NCBI RefSeq assembly: GCF_014192415.1
Contig: NZ_JACHXY010000001.1
Location: 434,001 to 498,000, forward strand
Origin: Microbacterium proteolyticum
GTDB taxonomy: Bacteria; Actinomycetota; Actinomycetes; Actinomycetales; Microbacteriaceae
DNA length: 64,000 bases
Direction of reading: 5' to 3'
The notes below the pieces were generated by a model, which was not told the DNA's origin, searched no databases, and saw only the letters and a list, made by a program, of their open reading frames with translations. Below, one piece after another: positions 57,079-64,000 of the stretch. Position numbers and translations under genes: made by a program. Numbering within the stretch: position 1 is the first letter of the stretch; every line of letters starts with the position of its first letter.

Positions 57079-58368
57079 ATGACCATTCGTCCACACGTCG
57101 CTGCCCGAACGGGGCGGGCCGTGCGCGCCGTCGGCGCCACCGCCGTCGTCGCAGCACTCCTCCTCCCCGCCACGGCGGCGAACGCCGCCCCCGCGGACGT
57201 CGTCTCGCAGGGCACGGGCCGTCTCGTTCAGACGTCCCTCCTCGGCACCGACATCCTCGACGCTGTGGTCGCCCTCCGCGGTGCGAACGCCGTCAACACC
57301 GACGCCTCGGGCGACGTCATCGTCGACCAGCCCCTCGACGCCGAGGCCATCGCCGGCCTCGTCGCACTGCAGGCGGGTTCGACGAACCTCTTCGGCGACA
57401 ACGGCATCATCCAGCTCGGCGCGGTGGGACAGTACGCCCGCGCGAACGACGACGGCAGCTCGTCGGCGTTCTCGGGTGCCGTCTCGGCGGCACCGAGCCT
57501 CATCGGTGTCGGCACCGTCACGCCCTCCAGCGTCGGCGACCCCTCGGCGGAGAACTCGGCCAGCATCACGGTCGGCGGCGCCGACGCCCTCGCGGGGCTG
57601 CAGGTGAACATCGGAACGCTCGCGGCATCCGCCACCCAGACGACCGACGGCACGCAGAGCGGGCAATACGTCGTCGCCGACGTCGGCGTCGTCGTGGGCG
57701 GCACCCTCGTCTCGGGCGTGCTGAACACCCTCAACCCCGCGATCGACACCCTGCTGACCGCGGCCGCCGTCGCCGGTCTCGAGCTGGACAACCCGTTCAC
57801 CTCCGGCACCATCACGCTGACCGAGGACGACCTGCTCGCCGCTGCGGGGGTCGCCGACATCAACGCTCTCCCGCCCGGAACGGACCTGCTGTCGTTCGTA
57901 CCCGCCGCCGTGGTGACCCAGATCTCCGACGACGTCAACGCGATCCTGGATGCCGTTCAGGCCCGCGTCGATGAGCTGGGCCTCGCCGGTCTCGTTCTCG
58001 GCACCGCGCTCGGTGTCGCGGAAGGCATCATCAACCCGGTGCTCGGCGGCTTGGCCGACACCCTCCGGGGCCCGCTCGGCGACGCCATCACCGCGCTCGC
58101 GCAGCTGCAGGTCAACGTGCAGTCGACGGACGGGGGCACCTTCACCCAGACGGCGCTGCGGGTCGGCCTCGGCACGGCGGGCGCGATCGCGACGGTCGAT
58201 CTGGCCACCGCGTCGGTCGGTCCCAACGCCGGACAGCTGGCGGTTCCCGTCGCCGGTCCCGAGTCGCTGGCACTCGCCGGTGGCGGGTTCGGTCTCGCCG
58301 CCATCATCGTCGCCGCGGTGATGCTGCGACGTCGCAGCCAGCACGCTGCCGCACCGGCCCAGGGCTGA
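57079..58368 (+). CDS. Secreted surface protein with C-terminal sorting tail (choice-of-anchor-G-like)
   Basis: 429 residues. Signal peptide at 1-36 (RAVGATAVVAALLLPATAANA). The body is Ala/Gly/Val-rich and beta-prone with few charged residues and no enzyme motif; RLVQTSLLGTDILDAVVALR and TVGGADALAGLQVNIGTLAA are typical. The C-terminus is tripartite: PVAGPESLAL (390-399), a hydrophobic helix (400-417) and the basic end RRRSQ plus 8 residues. This is the plan of exosortase substrates and of anchored proteins that lack LPXTG. The exosortase-like gene three places downstream is the obvious processing enzyme. Choice-of-anchor-G membership is from memory of the family. Confidence 0.82.
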   Translation: MTIRPHVAARTGRAVRAVGATAVVAALLLPATAANAAPADVVSQGTGRLVQTSLLGTDILDAVVALRGANAVNTDASGDVIVDQPLDAEAIAGLVALQAGSTNLFGDNGIIQLGAVGQYARANDDGSSSAFSGAVSAAPSLIGVGTVTPSSVGDPSAENSASITVGGADALAGLQVNIGTLAASATQTTDGTQSGQYVVADVGVVVGGTLVSGVLNTLNPAIDTLLTAAAVAGLELDNPFTSGTITLTEDDLLAAAGVADINALPPGTDLLSFVPAAVVTQISDDVNAILDAVQARVDELGLAGLVLGTALGVAEGIINPVLGGLADTLRGPLGDAITALAQLQVNVQSTDGGTFTQTALRVGLGTAGAIATVDLATASVGPNAGQLAVPVAGPESLALAGGGFGLAAIIVAAVMLRRRSQHAAAPAQG

Positions 58369-58372
58369 TCAC

Positions 58373-58570
58373 GTGTACCGCAACGGTGCGATGGGCGGCG
58401 GCGCCGTCGGCATTCTCGCGGTCACCGGCTACGCGGCCCCGACGGCGACACTCGCCGTCGTCGGGGTCGGCGCAGCCGTGATCGGCGGACTGTTGGCCTG
58501 GCGCTCGCGGCGTCATCGGTCGCAGGATGCCGTCGACCTGGCATCCGGAGAGGACACCCCCCGCTCGTGA
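58373..58570 (+). CDS. 65-residue membrane protein in the sorting operon
   Basis: GTG start four bases after the previous stop. The protein is nearly all hydrophobic (GAMGGGAVGILAVTGYAAPT and LAVVGVGAAVIGGLLAWRSR), giving one or two helices with a basic RSRRHRSQ end after the second and an acidic tail. I recognise no family. Its start and end overlap or abut both neighbours, so it is part of the operon. It could be a second small substrate or an accessory of the GT or sortase; neither is shown. Confidence 0.7.
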   Translation: MYRNGAMGGGAVGILAVTGYAAPTATLAVVGVGAAVIGGLLAWRSRRHRSQDAVDLASGEDTPRS

Positions 58571-59931
58571 ACGCGCTCGAGTTCCTCTTCTCGCTCTCCT
58601 TCGTCTTCCTGGTGATGTTCCTCACCTACACGACGCTCATCGTCGTCCCCTTCGTACGCCGTCGTGGCGCCGTCGAGGGCGATCCCGCGGCGTTCGAGTG
58701 GCACGCGTTCATCCCCTGTCGAGACGAGGCGGCGGTGATCGCCGAGACGATCAGGAGGACTCGAGAGCGCTTTCCGACGGTTCATCTGTGGATCATCGAC
58801 GACGCCAGCACCGACGGCACCGGAGACATCGTCGCCGCCTTCGCCGACGCGGATCCGCTGGTGCACGCCGTGATCCGCCGGCTCCCCGATGCCCGCACGG
58901 GCAAGGGAGCCGCCCTGAACGCCGCGTACGCCCTGTTAGCGGAGTGGCGGGAGCTGCGCGGCGACCGCGGCGTCGAGGACGATCACACGATCGTGATCGT
59001 CCTCGACGCCGACGGATCGCTCGCCGAGAACGCCCTCCGGCAGGCGGCCGGGCTCGCAGCCTTCGGCTCGTCCGATGTGGGCGCGATGCAGGTGGCGGTG
59101 CGCATGAGCAACCGCGACGACCCCGCCCCGGCTCCGGGACAGGGCAGGTTCGGGCAGGCGTGGGCGCGCTACCTCATCCGCATGCAGGACATCGAGTTCC
59201 GAACGACCATCGCCGCGATGCAGGTGCTGCGGATGCGGACGGTGTCGGTCGGGCTCGGCGGCAACGGGCAGTTCACCCGCCTCAGCGCCCTGCGCGCCGC
59301 CTCCGCCGAGGAAGGCGTGCCGTGGGGCGACGCCCTGCTGGAGGACTACGAGGTGGGCCTTCGCATCATGCTCGCGGGTTACCGCACCGTGTACGCCCAC
59401 GACACCTGGGTGTCGCAGGAAGCCCTGCCCTCGGCACGGCGCCTGCTCACCCAGCGCACCCGCTGGTGCCAGGGCGGTCTGCAGTGCGCCCGCTACCTCC
59501 CGAAGATCTACGCGTCGCGCACCTTCACCAACGCGGGGGCGTTGGAGGCGGCCTACTTCCTCGCCATCCCCTACATCCAGCTGATCGGGTTCGTGCTGTG
59601 GCCCACGGTCACCATCGCCATGGTCGTATCGGGAGCCCTGTCGCCCGGCGGTCTGTTCGGCTGGCTGGCCGGGGCGACCTGGATCATCCCGCTGTGGGTG
59701 CTCACCGGCATCCTCCCCTTCGCCCTCTGGCCGCTCGTGTACGTGCGGCGCGAGGAACGGCATCCCCTCTGGCGTGCGGGGCTCTGGGGCCTGGGCTACT
59801 GGCTGTACATGTACCAGAGCTACATCTGCGTGGTCCGCGCCTTCGGCCGCATGATGACCGGGCGCCGGGGTTGGACCAAGACCCGCCGCAACGCCGAGGC
59901 CGGACGCCTGCTGCTGGCGGTGGAAGCGTGA
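58567..59931 (+). CDS. Membrane family 2 glycosyltransferase (BcsA/HasA-like)
   Basis: 454 residues. One N-terminal helix (5-29), a GT-A domain with DDASTDGTGDIVAAF, the D-x-D at 147-149 (VLDADGS), LLEDYEVGLR (257-266) and the QxxRW motif QRTRWCQG (296-303), then four C-terminal helices. This is the set of processive or single-step membrane glycosyltransferases that build or transfer polymer at the membrane. The donor may be the ManNAc made by the epimerase at 60599. It overlaps the small membrane gene by 4 bases (GTGA) and the exosortase gene by 4. Confidence 0.9.
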   Translation: MNALEFLFSLSFVFLVMFLTYTTLIVVPFVRRRGAVEGDPAAFEWHAFIPCRDEAAVIAETIRRTRERFPTVHLWIIDDASTDGTGDIVAAFADADPLVHAVIRRLPDARTGKGAALNAAYALLAEWRELRGDRGVEDDHTIVIVLDADGSLAENALRQAAGLAAFGSSDVGAMQVAVRMSNRDDPAPAPGQGRFGQAWARYLIRMQDIEFRTTIAAMQVLRMRTVSVGLGGNGQFTRLSALRAASAEEGVPWGDALLEDYEVGLRIMLAGYRTVYAHDTWVSQEALPSARRLLTQRTRWCQGGLQCARYLPKIYASRTFTNAGALEAAYFLAIPYIQLIGFVLWPTVTIAMVVSGALSPGGLFGWLAGATWIIPLWVLTGILPFALWPLVYVRREERHPLWRAGLWGLGYWLYMYQSYICVVRAFGRMMTGRRGWTKTRRNAEAGRLLLAVEA

Positions 59932-60602
59932 GCGTCGCGGTGACGACCCTGCGTGCCCGCGGCGGCCGGGCGAACGCCCGCGATCGACGCGTCCGGATCG
60001 CCCGAGGGGCAACCGCGGGGGCGCTGGCGATCGCCGCCGCCGCCCTCATCGCCACCGAGGCGACGACGCGCGCCGCCGAGGCGATCCTCGCGCGCGAGTT
60101 CATCGGCCTCGTCGCCCCCGGCCGCGCGGTCGCCGCCGGGCCCATCGTGTGGTTCGGCATCGACACCCCCGAGGTCACGGGCCTGGTCATCACCACGATG
60201 TGCTCGACCACCGTGCTCGCCGTGCCCCTGCTGCTGCTCGCCGTCGCGATCATGGGCATCACCCGTGCCCCGTCCAACCGCGTGGGGCTCGGGCTGCTGC
60301 TGGGACTCGGCATCGCGGTGTTCTGCAACATGGTCCGTTTCGCCTCCGCCGCCTGGGCATACGGCGCGTACGGACGCGAGGGCTTCGACGTGGTGCATCG
60401 CTACGTCGGTTCGCTGTTCGTCATCGTCGGATTCGTCCTGGCGATCGTGCTGCTGCTGCGCATCTCGCTGCGCGAGTCCGGCCCGCGTCGTGGCCCGGCC
60501 CGATCGAGAGCACCTCGTTCGTCCGCGCCCGCTCCGGCGGCATCCCACCCGGCCGCGTCCGGCGGGATCGCGTCCCCTTCGAACGAATCGAGCCGCCCAT
60601 GA
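59928..60602 (+). CDS. Exosortase/archaeosortase-like transpeptidase
   Basis: 224 residues, four or five membrane helices (about 27-45, 84-110, 118-140 and 160-180). The three family residues are present in order at the right distances: Cys92 in TTMCSTTVLAVPL, Arg137 in CNMVRFASAAW and His157 in VHRYVGSLF. This is the catalytic triad pattern of exosortases and archaeosortases, which cleave the C-terminal tail of a substrate and join it to another molecule. The C-terminal 45 residues are Ser/Pro/Ala-rich and not part of the family. The GTG at 59928 overlaps the previous stop (GTGA). Its best substrate in the window is the 57079 protein. Confidence 0.85.
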   Translation: MSVAVTTLRARGGRANARDRRVRIARGATAGALAIAAAALIATEATTRAAEAILAREFIGLVAPGRAVAAGPIVWFGIDTPEVTGLVITTMCSTTVLAVPLLLLAVAIMGITRAPSNRVGLGLLLGLGIAVFCNMVRFASAAWAYGAYGREGFDVVHRYVGSLFVIVGFVLAIVLLLRISLRESGPRRGPARSRAPRSSAPAPAASHPAASGGIASPSNESSRP

Positions 60603-61783
60603 CACCTCCCTGGATCGACGTCGTCTACGGCACCCGTCCCGAGGCGATCAAGTGCGCACCGCTCGTCGCGGAGCTGCAGCGACGCGACGGCATCCGCACG
60701 ACGGTGACCGTCACCGGACAGCACCGCGAGATGGTGGCCGAGATCAACGCGTCGTTCGGAATCCGCCCCGACGCCGACCTCGACGTGTTCCGCCGCGGCG
60801 CCGCTCTCGCCGAGACGACCTCGACGATCTTCTCCGCCCTCTCGGCCCGCTGGGCCGACGGGGCACCGGATGCCGTGGTGGTGCAGGGCGACACCGCCAG
60901 CGCTGCGCTCGCGGCGGTCGCGGCCTACTACGCCGGCGCCCGCGTCATCCACCTCGAAGCGGGCCTGCGCTCGGGAGATCTGCGCTCGCCCTTTCCGGAG
61001 GAGGGCAACCGTCGCCTCATCGCCCCGTTGGCATCCCTGCATCTGGCGCCGACGGGGGCCGCCGAACGCAACCTCCTGGCGGAGGGCGTCAGCCCCGACG
61101 ACATCGTCGTCACCGGAAACACCGGGATCGACGCGCTGCACCGTCAGAAGACCCACCCGCAACGCTTCGACGATCCCGCGATGGAGCAGATCGCCGTGGG
61201 CGCCGAGCGCGTCGTGCTGGTCACGGTGCACCGCCGCGAATCGTGGGGCGGACCGCTCGCGCGTATCGCCGCAGGTGTCGCCGAAGTCGTCTCCGCACGT
61301 CCCGACGTGGTCGCGGTGCTCCCCCTGCATCCCAATCCGCAGGTGCGCGCCGAGGTGCGCGCCGCCGTCGGCGGAGTCGAGCGGGTCGTCCTCTGCGAAC
61401 CCCTCCCCTACGCCCAGTTCGGGCGCATGCTGGGGCGCGCGTACTGCACGGTGACCGATTCCGGCGGCGTGCAGGAGGAGGCCCCGGCGCTCGGCGTGCC
61501 GGCGCTCGTGGTGCGCGAGACCACCGAACGCGGCGAGGGGGTCGCCGCGGGGGCGGCGCGGCTCATCGGCACGCGCCGAGAGGCGGTCGTGGCGGAGCTC
61601 TCCTCCCTGCTCGACGACCCCGCGGTGCACGCGCGCATGTCCCGGGCGCAGAACCTCTACGGCGACGGTCGCGCCGCCCCGCGCGCCGTCGACGCGATCG
61701 AGCGGTTGCTCGGCGTTTCGTCAGTGGGAGCCGGGGCGCCGGGGGTCGCGGCGGCCGCGGAACTCGCGGGCATCGGCCGGTAG
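60599..61783 (+). CDS. Non-hydrolysing UDP-N-acetylglucosamine 2-epimerase (WecB/WbpI-like)
   Basis: 394 residues. VVYGTRPEAIKCAPLVAEL, VTVTGQHREMV, HLEAGLRSGDLRSPFPEEGN, LVTVHRRESWGG and TDSGGVQEEAPALGVPALVV make a full epimerase. It yields UDP-ManNAc from UDP-GlcNAc; the WbpI group acts on diacetamido uronates instead. Because WbpB/D/E-like genes exist at 15.7-18.5 kb, either reading is possible. Its last 26 residues are an Ala/Gly tail encoded by the first unit of an 81-base tandem repeat, so the protein is about 25 residues longer than usual. The ATG overlaps the exosortase stop (ATGA). Confidence 0.92.
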   Translation: MTPPWIDVVYGTRPEAIKCAPLVAELQRRDGIRTTVTVTGQHREMVAEINASFGIRPDADLDVFRRGAALAETTSTIFSALSARWADGAPDAVVVQGDTASAALAAVAAYYAGARVIHLEAGLRSGDLRSPFPEEGNRRLIAPLASLHLAPTGAAERNLLAEGVSPDDIVVTGNTGIDALHRQKTHPQRFDDPAMEQIAVGAERVVLVTVHRRESWGGPLARIAAGVAEVVSARPDVVAVLPLHPNPQVRAEVRAAVGGVERVVLCEPLPYAQFGRMLGRAYCTVTDSGGVQEEAPALGVPALVVRETTERGEGVAAGAARLIGTRREAVVAELSSLLDDPAVHARMSRAQNLYGDGRAAPRAVDAIERLLGVSSVGAGAPGVAAAAELAGIGR

Positions 61784-61945
61784 CGGTTGCCCGGCGTTTC
61801 GTCGGTGGAAGCCGGGGCGCCGGGGGTCGCAGCGGCCGCGGAACTCGCGGGCATCGGCCGGTAGCGGTTGCTCGGCGTTTCGTCGGCGGGAGCCGGAACG
61901 CCGGGGGTCGCAGCGGCCGCGGAACTCGCGGGCATCGGCCGGTAG
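61703..61945 (+). repeat. 81-base tandem repeat, three units, overlapping the epimerase 3' end
   Basis: Units 61703-61783, 61784-61864 and 61865-61945. Units 2 and 3 differ from unit 1 by 4 and 5 substitutions. Each unit is 27 codons long and ends in TAG, so the epimerase stop codon itself is duplicated and the frame would stay open if TAG were read through. Unit 1 encodes the last residues of the epimerase. The rest of 61946-62198 has GC-rich runs and the family C palindrome, and no gene. Confidence 0.9.
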
Positions 61946-62039
61946 CCGGGGCGGGGGTTGCGACCGCGGGGCGGTGCTGTTGCGGGGTGCCCGGGGGCGG
62001 GTTGCCCGGGGGCGGGGTGCCGGGCCGCGTCAGGGGCGT

Positions 62040-62084
62040 GGGATGTGCAGTGGGGCGACCGAGATTCGCCCCACTGCACATCCC
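62040..62084. repeat. Family C palindrome, copy 1
   Basis: Perfect 19-base arms (62040-62058 and 62066-62084, GGGATGTGCAGTGGGGCGA and its complement) with a 7-base loop. It can act as a terminator for the sorting operon, but related copies at 63290 and 63452 point to a mobile or regulatory repeat. Confidence 0.85.
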
Positions 62085-62198
62085 CGGCCCCAGTAGCGGG
62101 TGCCGCAGCCCTCCTCCCCTGCACCGCTTCCGTCGGGCTCCTCCACGACTCCCGCGTGAGCGGCCACGGCGGAACGGGGATCGCGGCATCGTGGGCGG

Positions 62199-63158
62199 AT
62201 GACGACGGAACTCACGCTGCCGCTCATCCGCCGCCGACAGCTCGACGACCTCGGGTGGGGTTCCCGGCGCGTGCGCCGCGAAGTTGAGGAGGGGTACCTC
62301 GCGGTCGTCCGGCACGGCGTGTACGCCCGCGCGGCCGATATCGCCCACCTCACCCGCACGGAGCAGAAGGTCGTCGTGCGGGCTCGCGCGCTGGCGCTCG
62401 TCGGTCGCTCGCGGCCGAGCTTCTGCGGCATGACCGCCGCAGCCATACACGGCCTCCCCTGCCTGCGGGACGACGGCAGACTCCATGTTCTCAGCACCCA
62501 CGATCGCCCCGGTGCACCAGCAGATGTCGTGCGGCATCGGGACCTCGACCATCGGAGCGTCGAGGAGGTGAACGGCCTGCTGTGCACACCCCTCGCTCGG
62601 ACCGTCGCCGACGTCGCGCGGAACGAAACGCGGGACGTGGCCCTCAGCGTCGCCGACGCGGCGCTGCGGCGACACGCGTTCGAGCCACCGGGGGCGTACG
62701 ACGAGGACGCGGCGTCGCGTCTGCGGAAAGACGCCCTCGACTGGGCGGGGCTGACGACGCGGAACCGGCGCACGGCGGAGCGCATCCTTCACCTCGCGGA
62801 CGGTCGAGCCCAGCTCCCGGGAGAGAGCGTGAGTCGGATGCGACTACGTGATCTCGGTTTCGCCCCGCCGTCCCTTCAGGTCCCCGTGGCCGCGCCACAC
62901 GGCGGTACTTATTGGATCGACTTCGGCCTCGACGACGTGGATGCGTGGGGCGAATTCGACGGGAAGGCCAAGTACCACGAGCTCGCGGAGGCGGACGGCA
63001 GGTCGGCGTTCGAGGTCGTCGATCGTGAGAAACGGCGCGAGGACTGGATCCGCGGCACGACGAACAGGCGCTTTGCCCGTTGGGGCTGGGACGACCTCCG
63101 CGACGCCGCCACTCTCGGTCGTCGCCTGCATGCATTCGGGATCACACCGCCGCGCTGA
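62199..63158 (+). CDS. AbiEi-like N-terminal/endonuclease-like C-terminal protein
   Basis: 319 residues. The N-terminal part (RRQLDDLGWGSRRVRREVEE and VVRHGVYARAADIAHLTRTE) resembles the AbiEi antitoxin-like HTH region with its tryptophan- and arginine-rich start. The C-terminal third has GESVSRMRLRDLGF, YWIDFGLDDVDAWGEFDGKA and REDWIRGTTNRRFARWGW. Those E, D and E-x-K residues fit the PD-(D/E)xK nuclease pattern. Solitary genes of this type are frequent in actinobacteria and their function is not known. I see no toxin partner next to it. A weak CATCGT box lies 6 bases before the ATG. Confidence 0.8.
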   Translation: MTTELTLPLIRRRQLDDLGWGSRRVRREVEEGYLAVVRHGVYARAADIAHLTRTEQKVVVRARALALVGRSRPSFCGMTAAAIHGLPCLRDDGRLHVLSTHDRPGAPADVVRHRDLDHRSVEEVNGLLCTPLARTVADVARNETRDVALSVADAALRRHAFEPPGAYDEDAASRLRKDALDWAGLTTRNRRTAERILHLADGRAQLPGESVSRMRLRDLGFAPPSLQVPVAAPHGGTYWIDFGLDDVDAWGEFDGKAKYHELAEADGRSAFEVVDREKRREDWIRGTTNRRFARWGWDDLRDAATLGRRLHAFGITPPR

Positions 63159-63275
63159 TCGCGCGCAGTGCGACATCCCGCTGGCGACCCGGGGCCCGTG
63201 GCCCGAACGGCCCGCTCGGCGCCCGTGTCGCGGCGCGCCTCGCCCCCTGCCGCGGCGCGCGCCGGTACCTCCCGC

Positions 63276-63513
63276 ACCGGGGCCCGCACTGTGCACCGGG
63301 GCGACCGGAACCCGCCCCACTGCATAATCCACGCCCCACACCGCGCCCGGCGCACCCGCACGGCACCGCCCACCGGCTCCGCAACGCCGCACGCGCCGCG
63401 CACCCACCCCGGCCCGCACACGCCGGCCACCTCCCCCACCGGGCCCCGCACTGTGCACCGGGGCGACCGGAACCCGCCCCGCTGCACGGTCCACGCCCCG
63501 CACCGCACCCGGC
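63276..63513. repeat. Family C elements, copies 2 and 3, as a 76-base direct repeat
   Basis: 63276-63351 and 63438-63513 are 76-base copies with 7 differences, offset by 162 bases. Each contains GTGCACCGGGGCGACC, then CCGCCCC and [A/G]CTGCA, which form a weaker version of the 62040 palindrome. Together they fill most of the 63159-63541 gap; I see no gene there. Confidence 0.8.
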
Positions 63514-63541
63514 AGCCCCGACCGGCGCCTACGGCGGGACC

Positions 63542-64000
63542 TCAGCCGTCGATCACCGCGACGAGTTCGTCGAGGAACGCCGGGAACGACGTCGCCCGGC
63601 GGACGATCCGCTGCACGCTGTCGCGCTCGCTGAAGACCTCGACGAACTGCTCGAACACCGTCTGGAACGCCTCGCGGTCGGTCTCGCTGAACGCCACGAG
63701 CGCGACCACCTGCACGCGTCCCTCACCCCACGCGATCGAGGGGTCGGCGATGCCGATGGCGATCCGCGTCTTGGTCGCGGTCATGCCCATCGCGTGCGGC
63801 ACGGCGAGCGCGTCGGTGAACGCCGTGGACGAGATCGACTCACGCTCCACCGCTCGCGCCACATACGCCTCATCGATGACGCCCTGCTCGACAAGGAGCC
63901 CGCCCAGGCGCCGGATGACGCCCGCCTCGCCGTCGGTGGCATCCAGGCCCCGCACGAACGCTTCGGGCGCGAAGTACCGCTCGAGTTCGGCCCGCAGACG
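63542..64000 (-). CDS. PTS EIIA-domain protein (5' truncated)
   Basis: The frame runs off the right edge; within the window it reads RLRAELERYFAPEAF and then a complete EIIA-type-2 (fructose/mannitol-like) domain with VRGLDATDGEAGVIRRLGGL and DALAVPHAMGMTA, where His is the phosphorylated residue. The end is the usual VFEQFVEVFSERDSVQRIV. EIIA domains of this type stand alone or end BglG/MtlR-like antiterminator-activators, so the missing part decides which. No sugar can be named. Confidence 0.85.
   Translation of the reverse strand, partial: RLRAELERYFAPEAFVRGLDATDGEAGVIRRLGGLLVEQGVIDEAYVARAVERESISSTAFTDALAVPHAMGMTATKTRIAIGIADPSIAWGEGRVQVVALVAFSETDREAFQTVFEQFVEVFSERDSVQRIVRRATSFPAFLDELVAVIDG

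Noticed and set aside
61703..61945. CRISPR-like array
   Set aside because: The 81-base units are contiguous with no spacers, and unit 1 is coding.
62199..63158. Complete AbiE toxin-antitoxin pair
   Set aside because: Only the AbiEi-like part is present; neighbours on both sides are repeats, and no AbiEii-type nucleotidyltransferase is encoded.

Overview
The window is a 64 kb piece of a high-GC actinobacterial chromosome, most likely Microbacteriaceae and probably Microbacterium or a close relative. That assignment is inference, from gene content: many GTG starts, GTGA/ATGA start-stop overlaps, an RmlC-RmlD fusion, an actinobacterial acyl-CoA carboxylase set with an epsilon subunit, and many start codons that sit 6-8 nt after a TANNNT box, the layout of leaderless mRNAs. 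I see no insertion sequence, prophage, CRISPR array, tRNA or rRNA.

Positions 1-36.7 kb form a large cell-wall polysaccharide locus. It holds a GlfT2-like glycosyltransferase (truncated at the left edge), an O-acyltransferase with an SGNH domain, UDP-galactopyranose mutase (glf), and a plus-strand run from 4.3 to 15.7 kb of a large membrane protein, GT4 and GT2 glycosyltransferases, a Wzx-like flippase and GtrA. A minus-strand block (15.7-25.5 kb) carries an oxidoreductase/aminotransferase/N-acetyltransferase trio for an acetamido sugar, a Wzt/Wzm-type ABC exporter, two tandem rhamnan-synthesis-F proteins and rfbA. Facing it are rfbB and the rmlC-rmlD fusion, which complete dTDP-L-rhamnose synthesis. 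The locus ends with another polytopic membrane protein, an FG-GAP-repeat secreted protein, a lipoprotein, two glycosyltransferases and an LCP-family ligase that would attach the polymer to peptidoglycan. The inferred product is a rhamnose- and galactofuranose-containing wall glycan.

Positions 36.6-54.4 kb are mostly housekeeping: purE/purK, a PH-domain protein, birA divergent from the acyl-CoA carboxylase beta and epsilon subunits, a two-component system with an extra membrane partner, a TRAM-type RNA methyltransferase, a Maf pyrophosphatase, the biotinylated carboxylase alpha subunit, a flavoprotein lacking its redox cysteines, purine-nucleoside phosphorylase and a phosphohexomutase.

Positions 54.4-61.9 kb hold the most interesting unit: an AAA/LuxR regulator divergent from a five-gene operon. 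The operon encodes a secreted protein with a C-terminal sorting tail (choice-of-anchor-G-like), a 65-residue membrane protein, a membrane GT2, a protein with the Cys-Arg-His triad of exosortases/archaeosortases, and a UDP-GlcNAc 2-epimerase. It looks like a dedicated, possibly sugar-coupled, surface-protein sorting module with one obvious substrate. The last gene ends in an 81-bp tandem repeat that duplicates its own stop codon.

The right end has an AbiEi-like/nuclease-like protein and the C-terminal part of a PTS EIIA protein. Long non-coding gaps at 38.4-38.8, 49.4-50.2, 61.8-62.2 and 63.2-63.5 kb are filled with three unrelated families of inverted or repeated elements.
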